Assembly (NCBI RefSeq): GCF_019393635.1
Contig: NC_057861.1
Span: 543,192,211-543,256,210, forward strand
Length of the DNA: 64,000 nucleotides
DNA from: Dromiciops gliroides
Lineage: Eukaryota > Chordata > Mammalia > Microbiotheria > Microbiotheriidae
Direction of reading: 5' to 3'
The translations under genes and the position numbers were made by a program. Every line of letters begins with the position of its first letter. The first letter of the stretch is position 1. Positions 47,011 through 58,079 of the stretch are shown here, in pieces. The notes under the pieces were generated by a model that was not told where the DNA came from, searched no databases, and was given only the letters and a program-made list of their open reading frames with translations.

Positions 47011-47385
47011 AACAACCTCTTATGAGACAAGGCTACCTCTTCAAGTGAGACAGAGATGGAGGAAATATTGGGGGATGATATCTAAATGATGTAAAATTAA
47101 GAGGAGAAAGAGGGATTATTCTTTAAATATACTCAAGGTCCCCAGCTGTGATTAGAGAAAAAAGTGCCATGGGAGGTTTAAGTAGGGATGAAAACGTTTG
47201 GAATAGGCCATGTGGGGAGTATAATGAATTGATTTGGGAGGTGTAATGGGACTGCCATTTGAGATAACATAACTTAGATCTGCAATATGCCTGGTCAGCA
47301 TAGTTGTGATTTTCCTCCAGTTTGTTTGGCAACACATGAATAAGAGAAGTGGCAGACTTGGTCAAAAGTCGGGTCTTGGCCAGGT

Positions 47386-47680
47386 ATGTTGATTTTATCA
47401 GTTCCAGTGGATTCAATTATCCTTTTGTTTTGGTGAGGCAATTGGGGTTAAGTGACTTTCCCAGGGTCACACAGCTAGTAAATGTCAAATGTCTGAGGGC
47501 AGATTTGAACTCAGGTCCTCCTGAATCCAGGGCTGGTACTCTATCACTGAGCCACCTAGCTGCCCCGGATTCAATTATCTTTATACAGATGATTCTCATA
47601 TAATTTATCCAGCCCTAACCTCTTTCTCAACCTCCAGACTTCAATCACTAACTGCTTATTGGATGTCCCAAACTTGATAG
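47386..47680 (+). repeat. Inserted inverted L2 copy flanked by GCCAGGTATG
   Basis: A sense-orientation L2 stretch lying inside antisense L2. GCCAGGTATG occurs at its left edge (about 47379-47388) and again right after it (about 47680-47689), as for a target duplication. A SINE (47422-47565) later split it. Confidence 0.85.
47422..47565 (-). mobile_element. CORE-SINE (WSINE1-like) inside the inverted copy
   Basis: TSD GGATTCAATTATC at 47409-47421 and from 47566. Confidence 0.93.
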
Positions 47681-48165
47681 CCAGGTATGAACAGTGATAG
47701 GCTAAGGGAGTAAAGGAGCAGAGCAAAGAGGATGGTTTTAAGAATTGAACTGGTTCAACAAGAGATCTTAAAAAAGCAAGATGGCCTGGAAAATACCTGA
47801 ATAGTCAAGGGATTAGAAGTCATAACGAAGTCAACCAACAGGTTTAGGGAAGACAGAGGGAAATGTAGAATGATTTTTTAAATTATCATCAGATAAAAGA
47901 ATATCAGATTTCATAGAAGTGGAACACTTGTAGGTGATAGCAAGATCAAGAGTATTTTGATCAGTGTGTGTAGTTTAGGTGGAATGGAGGAGTAGGTAAT
48001 GAGAAATGAATAAGATTGAGGAAATGGGAAGTTACAGGGTTTGAAGGAGTATCTATAGGCATATTAAAGTCCCATCATATGATGGAAAGAGTTGGGGTTG
48101 CAAAGCCTATCAGATAGATGCTGTATTCATTAAGGAAGGGGGGGGAGTTAAGAAGAGGAGGAGGG

Positions 48166-48308
48166 GGCAGCTAGGTGGCGCAGTGGATAAAGTACTGGCC
48201 CTTAATTCTGGAGGACCTGAGTTCAAATCTGACCTCAGACACTTGACACTAGCTGTGTGACCCTGGGCAAGTCACTTAGCCCCCATTGCCCCACCAAAAA
48301 AAAAAAAG
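48166..48308 (+). mobile_element. CORE-SINE (WSINE1-like)
   Basis: TSD AAGAAGAGGAGG on both sides. A tail. Confidence 0.92.
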
Positions 48309-48775
48309 AAGAGGAGGTCTTCTGTCAGATAAATTACCAGGATCCAGATTGTGTGATAAGTTTGGATCTAATGAACCTGAAAGGAGGAGAGGGTACGGGA
48401 ATCGGTAATTAATTAGTCCAACTCCCTCAACCAGGTCTGGGTGGCAAGAGGTGAAAGCAAGCGCAGTGCCTCACATAGTAAGCCCTTAAAGTCTGTTACC
48501 TATTAGAAGGTAAACTCTTTGTGGGTAGGGCCTGGGTGTTTTTTCCCCTCCTTTATTTCCCCCAGTACTCACACACTGTACCAGGGAACCCCCATTTTAT
48601 TAAGCAACATTTGCCCTGCACTGGGAGGCTTTCAAAACCGCGCTCACTTCTACGATCTTAAAGGGTTCCTCGCCATAGTCTTCATTTTTACTCACATTCA
48701 ATGTGAGTAAAAAATGAATTGATTAGGGATTTATCAATGTTAACTCCTTGCCCCCTTAGTCATGAGGTCATACTT
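48309..48775. other. Degraded L2-like end, then unassigned sequence
   Basis: CAGTGCCTCACATAGTAAGC near 48460 resembles a sense L2 terminus. 48600-48775 shows nothing I recognise. ACTCACATTCAATGTGAGT near 48690 is a short palindrome. Confidence 0.4.
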
Positions 48776-48779
48776 CTGG

Positions 48780-48945
48780 AGCTGGAAGGGTCCTCAGAGC
48801 CCAACTCCTCACTTTACAGATGAGGAAACTGAGGCCGGAGAAGTTTTTCAAGTGACTTGCACAAGGTCAACCTGGCAGTCTGAGGCAGGAATTGATACCA
48901 GGCCTCTCACTTCGAAGCCACCTGTTAGAAATACCTGTTCGCCTG
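48780..48945 (-). mobile_element. MIR-type SINE, reverse
   Basis: CTTTACAGATGAGGAAACTG, then AAGTGACTTGCACAAGGTCA: the reversed MIR 3' half and core, ending about 620 bp upstream of the RAC1 start site. Confidence 0.85.
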
Positions 48946-49564
48946 CCTAAAGGGCCCGTACGATAGTAATTCAACATCAGCTCATTCAGCCGCCGCCCTC
49001 TGATTCTTAAAATTCTAGCGCCCCCTATTACTAGGAGACATGCTGGGCAACCCCCCCCCCAAAAAAAAAGGTGAAACAAAACAAAAACCAAACATGGAAG
49101 ACCTACGTGGAATCCGGGGCGGCGGGGCCAATGACCCCTGGGGGGGAAGCAAACAACCTTTTTTTTCCCCCAGTACCGTGCGTCCTTGCCGGGGCACAAG
49201 TTCTGACTAAGGTCAGTAGTACCAACATGGCGTCTCCGTCTTCTCCCTCTCCCTAACCCCTTACCCCCAGCCTCCTTCCTGTCAGTCGCGCGCCCGCCCC
49301 CCGCGCCAGACGAGGCCGCGCGCGAATCTCGAGTCGCGCGGGAGGCGGCGTTTCCGAGGATTCCGGAAGCGGGATCTGGAGCTGGGGGCGGGGCCCGGAC
49401 CGGGAAGAGCGGAAGCGAGAGGGAGAAGGAAAGTAGAGAGAAACTGGTCCCGCCCAGATGGGGAGGGTGAAGGGAGCGGCCGCGGCGGCCGCCGAGGCAG
49501 CGGGTAAGGAGCAGGGGGAGGGGAGGCAGGATGTGAGTGGAGCGGCCATTTCCTGTTTCTCTGC

Positions 49565-49881
49565 AGTTTTCCTCCAGCTTTGGGTGGTGGCTGCTCCCTA
49601 GGATCGGCTTCTAGTCGGCTAAGGGCGAGGCGGCGTGGACTGCGGTCCCCGTCCACCCCCCCCTCTGTCCACGTACCGCCGTTCCTGGGGCCTTCCTTCC
49701 CCTTGTCAGTAGCCCATCCCGCTCGGAGACCGTCGGTCCTCCCCTTCTGCTCCCGGGCAGCCTCGGCAGCCGCCGCCGCCACCTCCACCTCCTTCTCCTC
49801 CTCCGCCGCCGCCGCCGCCTCCGCGGCAGCCCCGCGAGCCGCCCCGATGCAGGCCATCAAGTGTGTGGTGGTTGGAGACGG
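49565..49881 (+). CDS. RAC1: RAC1 exon 1 (5' UTR plus first 35 coding bases)
   Basis: RAC1 is a Rho-family small GTPase that switches actin, NADPH-oxidase and adhesion pathways at the membrane. Coding starts at ATG 49847 and gives MQAIKCVVVGD plus two bases of the next codon, the start of the P-loop (GDGAVGKT in the family). The splice donor GG|GTGAGT is at 49881/49882, the conserved Rac exon 1 end. RAC1, RAC2 and RAC3 share this N-terminus. RAC1 is chosen because the 5' UTR (TTTGGGTGGTGGC, GGGCGAGGCGGCGTGGAC) matches the mammalian RAC1 5' UTR I remember, and because the island plus a long first intron fits. The start site near 49565 is inferred from that match. (GCC)n-rich leader at 49760-49840. 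No in-frame stop lies between 49580 and the ATG. The remaining exons are beyond the window. Confidence 0.92.
49760..49840 (+). repeat. (GCC)n / (CTC)n-rich leader in the RAC1 5' UTR
   Basis: GCCGCCGCCGCCACCTCCAC, then CTCCTTCTCCTCCTCCGCC and GCCGCCGCCGCC. Likely to form stable RNA structure or to vary in length. Confidence 0.85.
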
Positions 49882-51374
49882 GTGAGTCCTCTTTCCTCCC
49901 GGCCCCAGCCTTTCTCTTGTTCCTGCTCTCGGGGGACGCGGGCTCGGCCTCTGCCGGGGGGACCCTGGTGGGCGTGCGGGGGCGGGGTCCGGCGGGTCCC
50001 TAGGGTGGGGCGGAACTACGGGGCCCCGCTCTGGAAGCCTGAGGTTGGGGGTGCCCGGCAGCCCACGGAGGGGCTTCCTGTAGGGTGGGGAGCTCCCCGA
50101 GTGACGGTTTGATTGCTTGGACTGGTCAAGCATTGGAGACACCCCGGGGTGGGGTTGGTGTAGACGGGACGGGGATCGGACTCCTAATGGGCCTGGGCTG
50201 TAGCATTTAGCAGCTCTTGGGGTTAGGTGTTGCATTTTCTTTGGGTTAGCCTTTAAGAATCCCGTCCTCAAGTTGGTGGCGGCGGTGGTGGGGTAGATCT
50301 CGTTCCCCTCCTCCTCCTCCTCCTTCCTACCTCCACCCTGCCATAGACACAGTTCTCACTACCTTCCCAGAGGGGTGGGTGGGAGAGTCAACCAGCCTCT
50401 CCCACTTTTTTCTTTGGGATAATGTTAGTATCTGCTCTGGGGTCCTGCCCTCTTTTTTTTTTTTTTTTTTAAAGCTTGGGATTCATTTACCCAGCCCAAA
50501 CGAAAAAAAAGTGGGCTTCCACCCTTTTGCTCAGTTCAAAAACCCAGTTTGGGTTTAGGTAGAACTTGAAGCTAATGTAATGCACCTCTGAATCAGAATG
50601 CTTGTCTTCTACCATCCCTCTGTGTTTGCTTGTAGCTTAGGTAGGAATTCGGTCTTTCTTTTTTTTTTAAGTATTTTTCTTGGTGTTTATATTAACTCTA
50701 GTTAATATACCTTATTGAAAGCTAGGTGAGTATTCTAACTGTCATTGAGGTTGATAGTGTTTTATAATCTCAGGTTGTAACAGACTGCAGTGAAGGTGAT
50801 TTATCGGGACTGGTTATGTGGTCTAAAATTTAATCTACAGGTTTGTTTAGTCTCACTTTCTGTACTTAAGTGGTTTTTGCTTCAAGGAACCCTTGGTCTT
50901 TGCTCTTTTGGGAAACTTAATAGTTTTGTGGTAAAGAAGATGAGAATGAATTCTGTTGACACAGTAGTATGTCCAAAAAAGTGGGTTTCTGCCCTTATCT
51001 TATACATTAATTAGGTATGAGATGCAGCAAAACAGGCTTCCTGAGGAAAAAAATTGCTCCCAGTGACTCAAGGCATCTCATTTTATTACTGTGTGTAGTT
51101 GTGTTTTCTGGGTTTGTTGGAAAACAAGACCTTCCTTATGCAATTAAACACCACCCCACACCCCCCAAGAAACAAATATCCTAGTGTAATCCAAACAAAA
51201 TTATATATCACAGTATTAGTTGTGTAATTTAGAGTTGGCCAGGACCCTTGAAAAATTACTATTAGCCTCATGAAATTTTTGCAACAAATGAATAACATTT
51301 TCCAGTGTGTTTGAATGTTTTTGTTGCTTAATGATACTCTCCACTAACTAATTACTGCTAGTTTAGTGAGGGTT

Positions 51375-51530
51375 TTTTTTGTTGTTTTTTTTTTTTTAGG
51401 CAATGGGGGTTAAGTGACTTGCCCACGGTCACAAAGCTAGTAAGTGTCAAGTGTCTGAGGCCGGATTTGAACTCAGGTACTCCTGGAATCCAGGGCCGGT
51501 GCTTAACCACTGCGCCATCTAGCTGCCCCT
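51375..51530 (-). mobile_element. CORE-SINE (WSINE1-like) in RAC1 intron 1
   Basis: TSD TTTAGTGAG on both sides. Reverse copy with long poly-T. Confidence 0.92.
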
Positions 51531-52529
51531 TTAGTGAGTTTTTTGAGGTCTGTATTTGGTTTTGACTTTGCCTCTGGATGTTAGGAATGTTTTTATTAAT
51601 ACCTAGCTTTCTGTTTGAAAGTAATTTAGATTCTTGGAATTGCTTAAGATTTCTAGTTGAAATATAAAAGGCAACAGGCTGGTTTTTATGATAATCAAAT
51701 TTTAAAGCCATATTCTGAAGGATTGGAACATTTTCCTAAGTAAAATATTAAACTAGGTAAAACTAGGAACTTGTATGTTGGTAAGATACTTTTAACCTTC
51801 TGAAAGAAAATTAGTTCTGAAAAACATGTTGAGTAAGTGGGTGTGTATAATAAAATAAATTTATCTTAATCATGAAGTTGGGGTCCTCTTGTGATTAACT
51901 AGTTAAGAAATGTGCACTAATTTTGCAAAGTTTTTTAGCTAGCTCAATTTCACTTTTATTGTTAAGAACAAATTTCTTGTGACAATACATAGCATAGTTT
52001 TGTTTTTTTAAACCAACTGGTTGTGGTCAGTTCCACATTTAGTCTTGATGAGTAATTTGACTTCAAAGGATTTGAGATTTCAGTAGTGTAGGTACTTCCA
52101 CCAAAATAGGCTGCAGTTTCCTTAATACTTTAAAATCTACATAAATTGGCTGGGGCCAAGAAAATATCAACTTTCTGGTTATGAGCCTTGAGCCTCTATG
52201 AAAATAATTGGAAAAATTCTTGTACAACTCAGTTCCTCGATAGGCCTGTTACTTGAAACTTGCATTGCCAGAGCTTGCCTTCCCTGGCATAGCCCTTGAA
52301 ACCAGCATTACTTCCATGCCAAGATTAGGCATGAGAGTAGCACTTACTTAGAGGAGGAAGTAATTTAAGATACTTTAAAATTAAAACTAGAGGTTTAGAT
52401 TGGTTTGGTTATTTAAGCTAACAGTTAGTGGGCTTTTAATGCTTTTATTGATTTTGTTTATGAAATAAAATGTTGAATGACAATTACATGCAATACATTG
52501 CTAGATATGGGAGATATATATAAAGTAGA

Positions 52530-52750
52530 AGATTGAATTCTGACACTGCTGTTCAGTTCCTACCTCAGACACTGTGACCCTGGGCAGGTCACTTAACTTA
52601 TCTCACCCCTTAAATTCAGTTTATCTGTCTCAAAATGGATAATAATATTGCCTTCTTCACAGTATTGTTGCTAAGGATCAAATTAAGGAATATATATAAA
52701 CTTCTATCTAGGTGCTAGGAATTTGTATTCCCCTCAAGGAACTTACTCTC
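52530..52750 (+). mobile_element. Old CORE-SINE (MIR/MAR1 type) and L2-end scrap
   Basis: CACTGTGACCCTGGGCAGGTC, then AAATGGATAATAATATTGCC; followed at about 52712 by a reversed L2-end-like CCCCTCAAGGAACTTACTCT (abridged). Confidence 0.7.
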
Positions 52751-53454
52751 TGATTTATTATTTTTGGAATCTTGATTGATTAGGGCTGGGTGGCATAGAA
52801 ATAAAATAGGAATGCTTTTTAGAAATGTCATCTTGATAATTTCCCCATTCAAATAACTTTTACTGTTTTTTAAGACAATAATGTAGCAAATATTGGTTTG
52901 AAAAAGAGGTCCCTTGTTCTGCTGAAAAACTATCATTTAATTCGGCAAATATTCATGAAATACTACATGTACTTGAGGCTATTGTTTGACTATTTAATTG
53001 TTGACAGTTTCCACAGAATTTTCTGTTAATTACAAGGCCAGATTTTGTTAATATAAGAAACACAATTTAGTATTATGGAATATTTAAGCTTTAAAAAAAA
53101 AATAAAGGCTGATTCGGCACTAAAAAAAATCCTGAAGCATCACAAACTGCTGGCTTTTCTATTTTGTTGAAAGGGTATTTGTGCCCTGAAATGTGTCAGC
53201 AGTTGGAGTAAGAAAGCAAAAGCCTCCTGTTGCAGATGATATTGTATGCTTTGTAATAAGCAATATCCCTTAGTTTTTAAAAACAAAACTATCAATTTTC
53301 TAGAATATTTAAAAGCTATAATACATTTTTCTTTTGTACTACAATCAGTTGAATTTTCTCTGATTATATATAAAATTTTTATTTTAAATATTTGTCCTTT
53401 GGTAATCCTGCCTATCACTTTGATTTGGTGAACCCCAATAACATATACAGTTTG

Positions 53455-53590
53455 TCCCCGTGCTGCCCCCGCCAAGGGTTAAGTGACTTGCCCCCAGGGT
53501 CACACAGTCAAATGCCTGAAGCCGGATTTGAACTCAGATACTCCTAAATCAGGGCTGGTGCTTTATCGATTTCGACACCTAGCTGCCCCC
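53455..53590 (-). mobile_element. CORE-SINE (WSINE1-like), older copy
   Basis: TSD AACATATACAGTTT on both sides. The poly-T tail is almost gone and the left edge is C-rich. Confidence 0.88.
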
Positions 53591-53955
53591 AACATATACA
53601 GTTTTGCTTAGCCACACAACATACCCCAAAAGGGCTGAGGTCTCAGTTAAAGTCAGGTTAATAATCATTGCTTTGAATAAGTACTAGTATCTCACCAAGG
53701 TTATCTTCATTGTTTTTTATTTGAGTTGACTGGAGGACCCAAAGTATAAATTGTAACATTTTGATAACATAAAGAATACCATATCTGGCTAGACCAGTGG
53801 TTCATACTGGAAGTGTTTTATTTTTGATACACACATCAGGCGACTGTGAAAGGGCTGTCTTTCATGAAGTCATCCCCAAGAGGATGATCCCAGATGTCCC
53901 TAGCTTCCTTTTCATTTTTTATGAAGCACTCCTTAAATTTACCTAGGTATATAAT

Positions 53956-54110
53956 TTGGACTTGGACTCTCAGTCAAACGACCTGAATTCAAATGCTGTG
54001 TTACACTCACTACCTGAAGCAAGTCTTCTCTGGTGTGTTCAGTTTATCTGTTTAAATGTATTTGGACTAGATGACCTCTGAGGTTTCTTTGAGATGTAAA
54101 TCAAACTAAA
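53956..54110 (+). mobile_element. Old MIR-type SINE
   Basis: GACTTGGACTCTCAGTCAAAC, then CTGAATTCAAATGC and a diverged core and 3' half. Confidence 0.6.
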
Positions 54111-54485
54111 ATTTTGTACAAGTAAATAAACAAACACTTGTTTCCTCTTAAAAGTAGGATGTAGGGATTGGGTTGAAAAATCAAGAGGTATTTTTTCTTC
54201 ATTCTTAGAATGATAATATACTATACTTTTTATAAGGTCTTATCTTTAAAATTTGCTATTTACTTTGTTAATAATTTTTAGCTTTCTGCCTAGGCTTACA
54301 AATGCCATCCACCATTTAATTCTTCCTGAAAGGGAGATGTCTTCATGTTGTAGCCCTACTTCCAGGATACTTTCCAAATGAAGTGTCAGAAGAAGGGAAA
54401 TTAAGGAGGAAATCTTGGAGTTGCAAATGAAGTAGAATGATTGTCGGGCAGTTAAGTTATAAATAGTTGATTTATGGACCTGCCA

Positions 54486-54640
54486 TCAGGTTTTGAAAGG
54501 AATTGTAGTGTAATGTATAACAGAAGGGTCTAGTGGAGTTGGGAAGACCTTGGTTCAAGTCCTGGTCTTTAGCTGTGGGACCAAAAAGGCACTTTGTCTC
54601 TCGGTCAGTGCCCCTAGGTAACTAAGACTATAAATGACAG
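54486..54640 (+). mobile_element. Old CORE-SINE
   Basis: GGAGTTGGGAAGACCTTGG, then TTCAAGTCCTGG and a diverged core. Confidence 0.6.
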
Positions 54641-55014
54641 AAGAGTTCCTTGCATTTCATTCATAGCTTCACTACACCTCTCCTCACTCCCCCACCCCCC
54701 CCAAAAAAATCAGACATTGAACTTTAGGTACTTTCTCTAGTTCCCCACAGTTACTTAGTAAATATTGTTAAGTTGGTTTGAACAAGCCAAAAACCTACTC
54801 AACCAAATATCAGTGGTTAATAGTAATGTTTTCTTTATTTTCTGTGACATTTACTTCTGCCAGATTACTTTCTGCGAAAAAAAAAAGAATGTTTTGATGC
54901 TTTTTTCCATGAATATGAATTGAATTTAAAGTCTAAACTGTGGGAGACACATGTGAAATTCTGGATTTTGGGTGAATTACTTATAATGGTACATGGGATT
55001 TGGTATAAAGCTCA

Positions 55015-55245
55015 CTGTTTTTCGGTTGTGTTCAATTCTGCATGACCCTATGGACCACAGCATGCCCATATGCTGAGTTTTCTCAGCAAAGATTCTGAAG
55101 TGCTTTGTTATTTCATCCTCCAGTGTGTCCCCATTTTACAGATGAGGAACTGAGGCAAGTAGGGTTGTTTAAGTGACTTGCCCAGGGTCACAAAGCTTGT
55201 AGTTTCTGAGGCCAGATCTTCCTGACTCCAGGCCCAGTGCAAGTT
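55015..55245 (-). mobile_element. CORE-SINE with RTE/BovB-like tail, reverse
   Basis: TTCGGTTGTGTTCAATTCTG (reversed tail) through CCATTTTACAGATGAGGAAC to CCAGGCCCAGTGC. The head is truncated. Confidence 0.8.
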
Positions 55246-55269
55246 ATTAGGTAATTTCTTAAACATTCA

Positions 55270-56000
55270 GTGGTGTTTTTTACATAGATCACATTTATAA
55301 CACCTTAAAATATACAGAGGCACCCTCCACAACCACCCTCTGAGGTAGGTAGTATAAGTATGGTAACTATCAACATGCTTGTAAGGCATGTGTTAGAGTA
55401 CAGAGTAGGAATGCAAGTGGTTTGTGTGTTGTTGTTTTTTTAACATTTTATTTGTTTTAATGTTGAGGAGTGTTACATTTGCACAGATAAGCCCTTATGA
55501 GTGTAAGTATCTGAAACATTTTAAGGTTTTAGTACAGCTTCTTTCTCCTGGAGTGTGTACTAAAAGAACTTTACACGTAGGTGTTGTCTCATTTTAATGA
55601 GCTCCCTATGAAGCACAAGGTGAAAGTAATCATTAGCTGTTTATATATTGAAATATGGACTATGATGTGTCTAAGGTCATTATTGGTAGTAAAATTCAGT
55701 TCTTCCTGCTCTGTTCTATGCTCCTTCCCAGTTTATAGTTTTACAGAACTGAACAGTGAAGGCACATCACTTTAAAAGTCCTTCATATTTCTACTGCAGC
55801 ATGAAATACCTCACTAATTTAGGTATCTGTGGTGTAATAGAAAAAGGGGTTCCCATTTACATAGCGATTTTAAGGTTTGCAAAGTATTTTTCTCACAACC
55901 CTGGAAGGTAGATGGTACTGGTATTTAATCTCCATTTTACAGATTAAATATGAAAGTCCAGAGTTGATGAAGTGACTGTAGTCCCAGCTAAGTAGGTTAT
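55270..56000 (-). mobile_element. Two or three MIR-type fragments, reverse, in poor sequence
   Basis: Best at 55840-56000 (TTTAAGGTTTGCAAAGTATT, then CATTTTACAGATTAAAT). Weaker at 55270-55400 and 55560-55740. Confidence 0.55.
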
Positions 56001-56039
56001 TAGATTTGAACATTCAGCATTTAGACAGGATTTAAACAT

Positions 56040-56720
56040 TTTTTAAGTGTTTTATTTGGTCCTTTGTTTTTATATCAGTTATTTCTACATATACCTACTA
56101 CCATCATTTTGCTCTTGTGGTTGCCCCCCACCTCTATCAAGAGGAGGGAAGCATGTTTCTCTATCTGTTCTCTGGAAACAGGGTTGATCATTACAATTCC
56201 TCTGCTTCCTGTTGGGTGTTCTTTTCATTTTTTACCTTATTATAGCTATTGGATATATTCTGCTTCTCTCTTCATTCATTCATACAAGTTCTCCCATTTC
56301 TTTGAATTCTTTTGTCATTTCTTATTAGACAAGAATATTCACAAAACAGTTTATTTGGCCAATCCCCAGTCTACAGGTGTCTGCTCTATTTTTATATATA
56401 TATATAGGGAGGCACGTACCCCAAGGATATCAAAGGGGGTGTGTGTGTGTGTGCGCGCAGCACATACATGCATAGCTTCTATCTATGATATCCTTGGCGT
56501 ATGTGCCCCCAAAATGAGATGACTGGAAAAATGGTTGTGAATAATTGAATCAATTGGGGAGGAAGAGCAAAATATCAGATTTCTAGAACAGTTGGAGTAA
56601 TTTACAGCTCTACCAACAGTGTATTAGCATACCTCTCTTTCTGGAGCCCTTCTGGCTTTTTCAACAATTATTTAATAGTAAGATATAGTCATATCATATG
56701 CAGAGTTGAGTTTTGATTAT
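56040..56720 (-). mobile_element. LINE-1 3' UTR, reverse, diverged
   Basis: Reads as an antisense LINE-1 3' region. 56600-56640 (TTTACAGCTCTACCAACAGT) matches the block TCATAATTCCAACCAACAAT near 31690. It is interrupted by the palindrome at 56407-56510. Confidence 0.65.
56407..56510. repeat. Imperfect palindrome (25-bp arms), MITE-like
   Basis: Arms 56407-56431 and 56487-56510 are inverted copies with a perfect CCAAGGATATC core and about 4 mismatches over 24-25 bp. The 55-nt spacer contains a (GT)n/(GC)n run. The left flank is (TA)n, a common target for mariner-type or TA-targeting elements. Confidence 0.7.
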
Positions 56721-56829
56721 AAATCCATGTACCTTAGTATTCTGATTGATATAAATATTTTGTTGACTCCAACTCACCTCTAGCAGCTAAAGGGGATAGG
56801 TATCATGAGAATACTTTGGCAAGACTATT

Positions 56830-57700
56830 GAGATTTGCCTCTTAACTGCTGCCAACTGAAAGGAAAACGATGATCAATTAGAGCCAGTGTGGCTCTATCA
56901 AGAACAGATCGTACCAGACTTACTAATTTTCCTTTTTTGATAGTGATTAGATTAGTAGCTAATGGGAAATCTGCAAACATTTTATACCTAAATCTTAACA
57001 GTGCCTTTGAGAGTTTCTCATGCTCTACTCGTGGGTTTGTCAGTGGGTTAGTGTTGATCTGGGAAGTCTCTGACGTAATGACCCATGGTTCTATATTTGG
57101 CCCTTTCATGTTGAACACTTCTTAAAAAATTCATGACTTAAAATGACAGTATAGATGTCATGCTCATCACATTTGCATTTGACATGCTCTGAGGTTAGCT
57201 AATATTTGATGCCAGTCAGGATTCAAAAGGTCTCCATGCTAGAATCATGATGGGCCAAATATAAAAAGAGCTATTATGTTTTAAACTGAATCCATGATTT
57301 TATTGATTTAAGGAACTCTCTCTGAAGAATCTCTACTGGTGAAGATCAGTTTATAATCTTAGAAAATCATTAGACAGTTAATTGGAGGACTGGGAGGTTA
57401 AATAGCTTGGCTAAAATCATATTGCCTGTATATGTCAGATCTAGGAGTTGAAAACTTGACTTCAGTGGCCAACCTGTCTCTCCGGATGAAGCTGGATTGG
57501 GTTAAATGTAAGGTTAGGGACAGAGAAACCCTTTAAAAATCACAGGCTGTTGGGACATGGCTAGATAAATAGTTTATGTAGGAAATGATCTTGGGTTTTT
57601 AGAAGATTGCAAGCACAAAATGAATCACCATTGCTATATACTAGCCCCTCTGATGCTGAATTGGAGAGGTATACTATTCAGAATGAAGGAGGTAATGGTG
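56830..57700 (+). mobile_element. CR1-type LINE remnant
   Basis: Sense CR1 ORF2 traces in order: ACCAGACTTACTAATTT, a KSANILYLNLNSAFESFS-like RT block (56960-57020), CCATGGTTCTATATTTGGCCC, then GATGTCATGCTCATCAC, and finally GACATGGCTAGATAAATAG and TAGAAGATTGCAAGC. Heavily decayed. A MIR-like patch may lie at 57370-57470. Confidence 0.75.
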
Positions 57701-58079
57701 CTACTATATCCTTTGCACTGCTTAAATGACTTTTGAAGTACTGTTTAGTTCAGATAGAGTAGTTTTTTGTTGCTGTAAAAGTTTCATAAAATGTGTACTA
57801 TGACCATAAGTCTTTTCTTTTCTCTTTTTTTTTTAAGTCTTTTCTTAAAAGTCAAATTCTGTTTTGTTGGGGGTAATTCATCTAGGTTTGGCAGTGATTG
57901 GGGGGGGAGAGACATCTGGCAGCTTCCTTTATTACCTATTTTTGCTAAGCAAGTAATTAAGCAGTTGTTTCTGTGTTTCTGAAACGTCAGTACCCTCCAA
58001 AATTTGCTTCCCTAGATTGAAGTTCTGGTTAAGTCCGCTCTAATTACTGGTCTACACTGAGGTATGTCAAAGGAACTGG

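Larger units (their letters stand above)
44846..48160 (-). mobile_element. LINE-2 (antisense), near-continuous tract
   Basis: Begins with the reversed L2 3' end (CCTTAAGGAATTCACATTC) and continues through antisense ORF2 to about 48160. It is interrupted by two SINEs at 45578-45890, a BovB-tail SINE at 46815, and an inverted L2 copy with a SINE at 47386-47680. No open frame of note remains. Confidence 0.88.
49090..50350 (+). promoter_or_regulatory. RAC1: CpG island promoter of RAC1
   Basis: The only strongly GC- and CpG-rich part of the window. There is no TATA box near the inferred start. Candidate sites seen by eye: a YY1-like AACATGGCGTC at about 49224, Sp1-like GGGGCGGGGCC at about 49387, ETS-like CCGGAAGC (about 49363) and GCGGAAGCG (about 49410), and a CGGCCGCGGCGGCCG palindrome near 49478. 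This fits a housekeeping, TATA-less promoter. Boundaries are visual estimates. Confidence 0.85.

Noticed and set aside
49847-49881. CDC42, RHOG, RAC2 or RAC3 as the identity of exon 1
   Set aside because: CDC42 would read MQTIKC and RHOG MQSIKC. RAC2 and RAC3 share MQAIKC, but the 5' UTR and long repeat-filled intron fit RAC1 better. RAC2/RAC3 are not excluded by the 35 coding bases alone.
49861-50112. Open frame overlapping the RAC1 splice donor
   Set aside because: It reads through exon end and intron in a frame other than RAC1's. A by-product of GC-rich sequence.
49282-50271. 329-codon open frame on the minus strand across the RAC1 island
   Set aside because: Low-complexity Pro/Arg/Ala sequence antisense to the CpG island and RAC1 exon 1. 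Long stop-free frames are expected in such GC-rich DNA, and no domain is visible.
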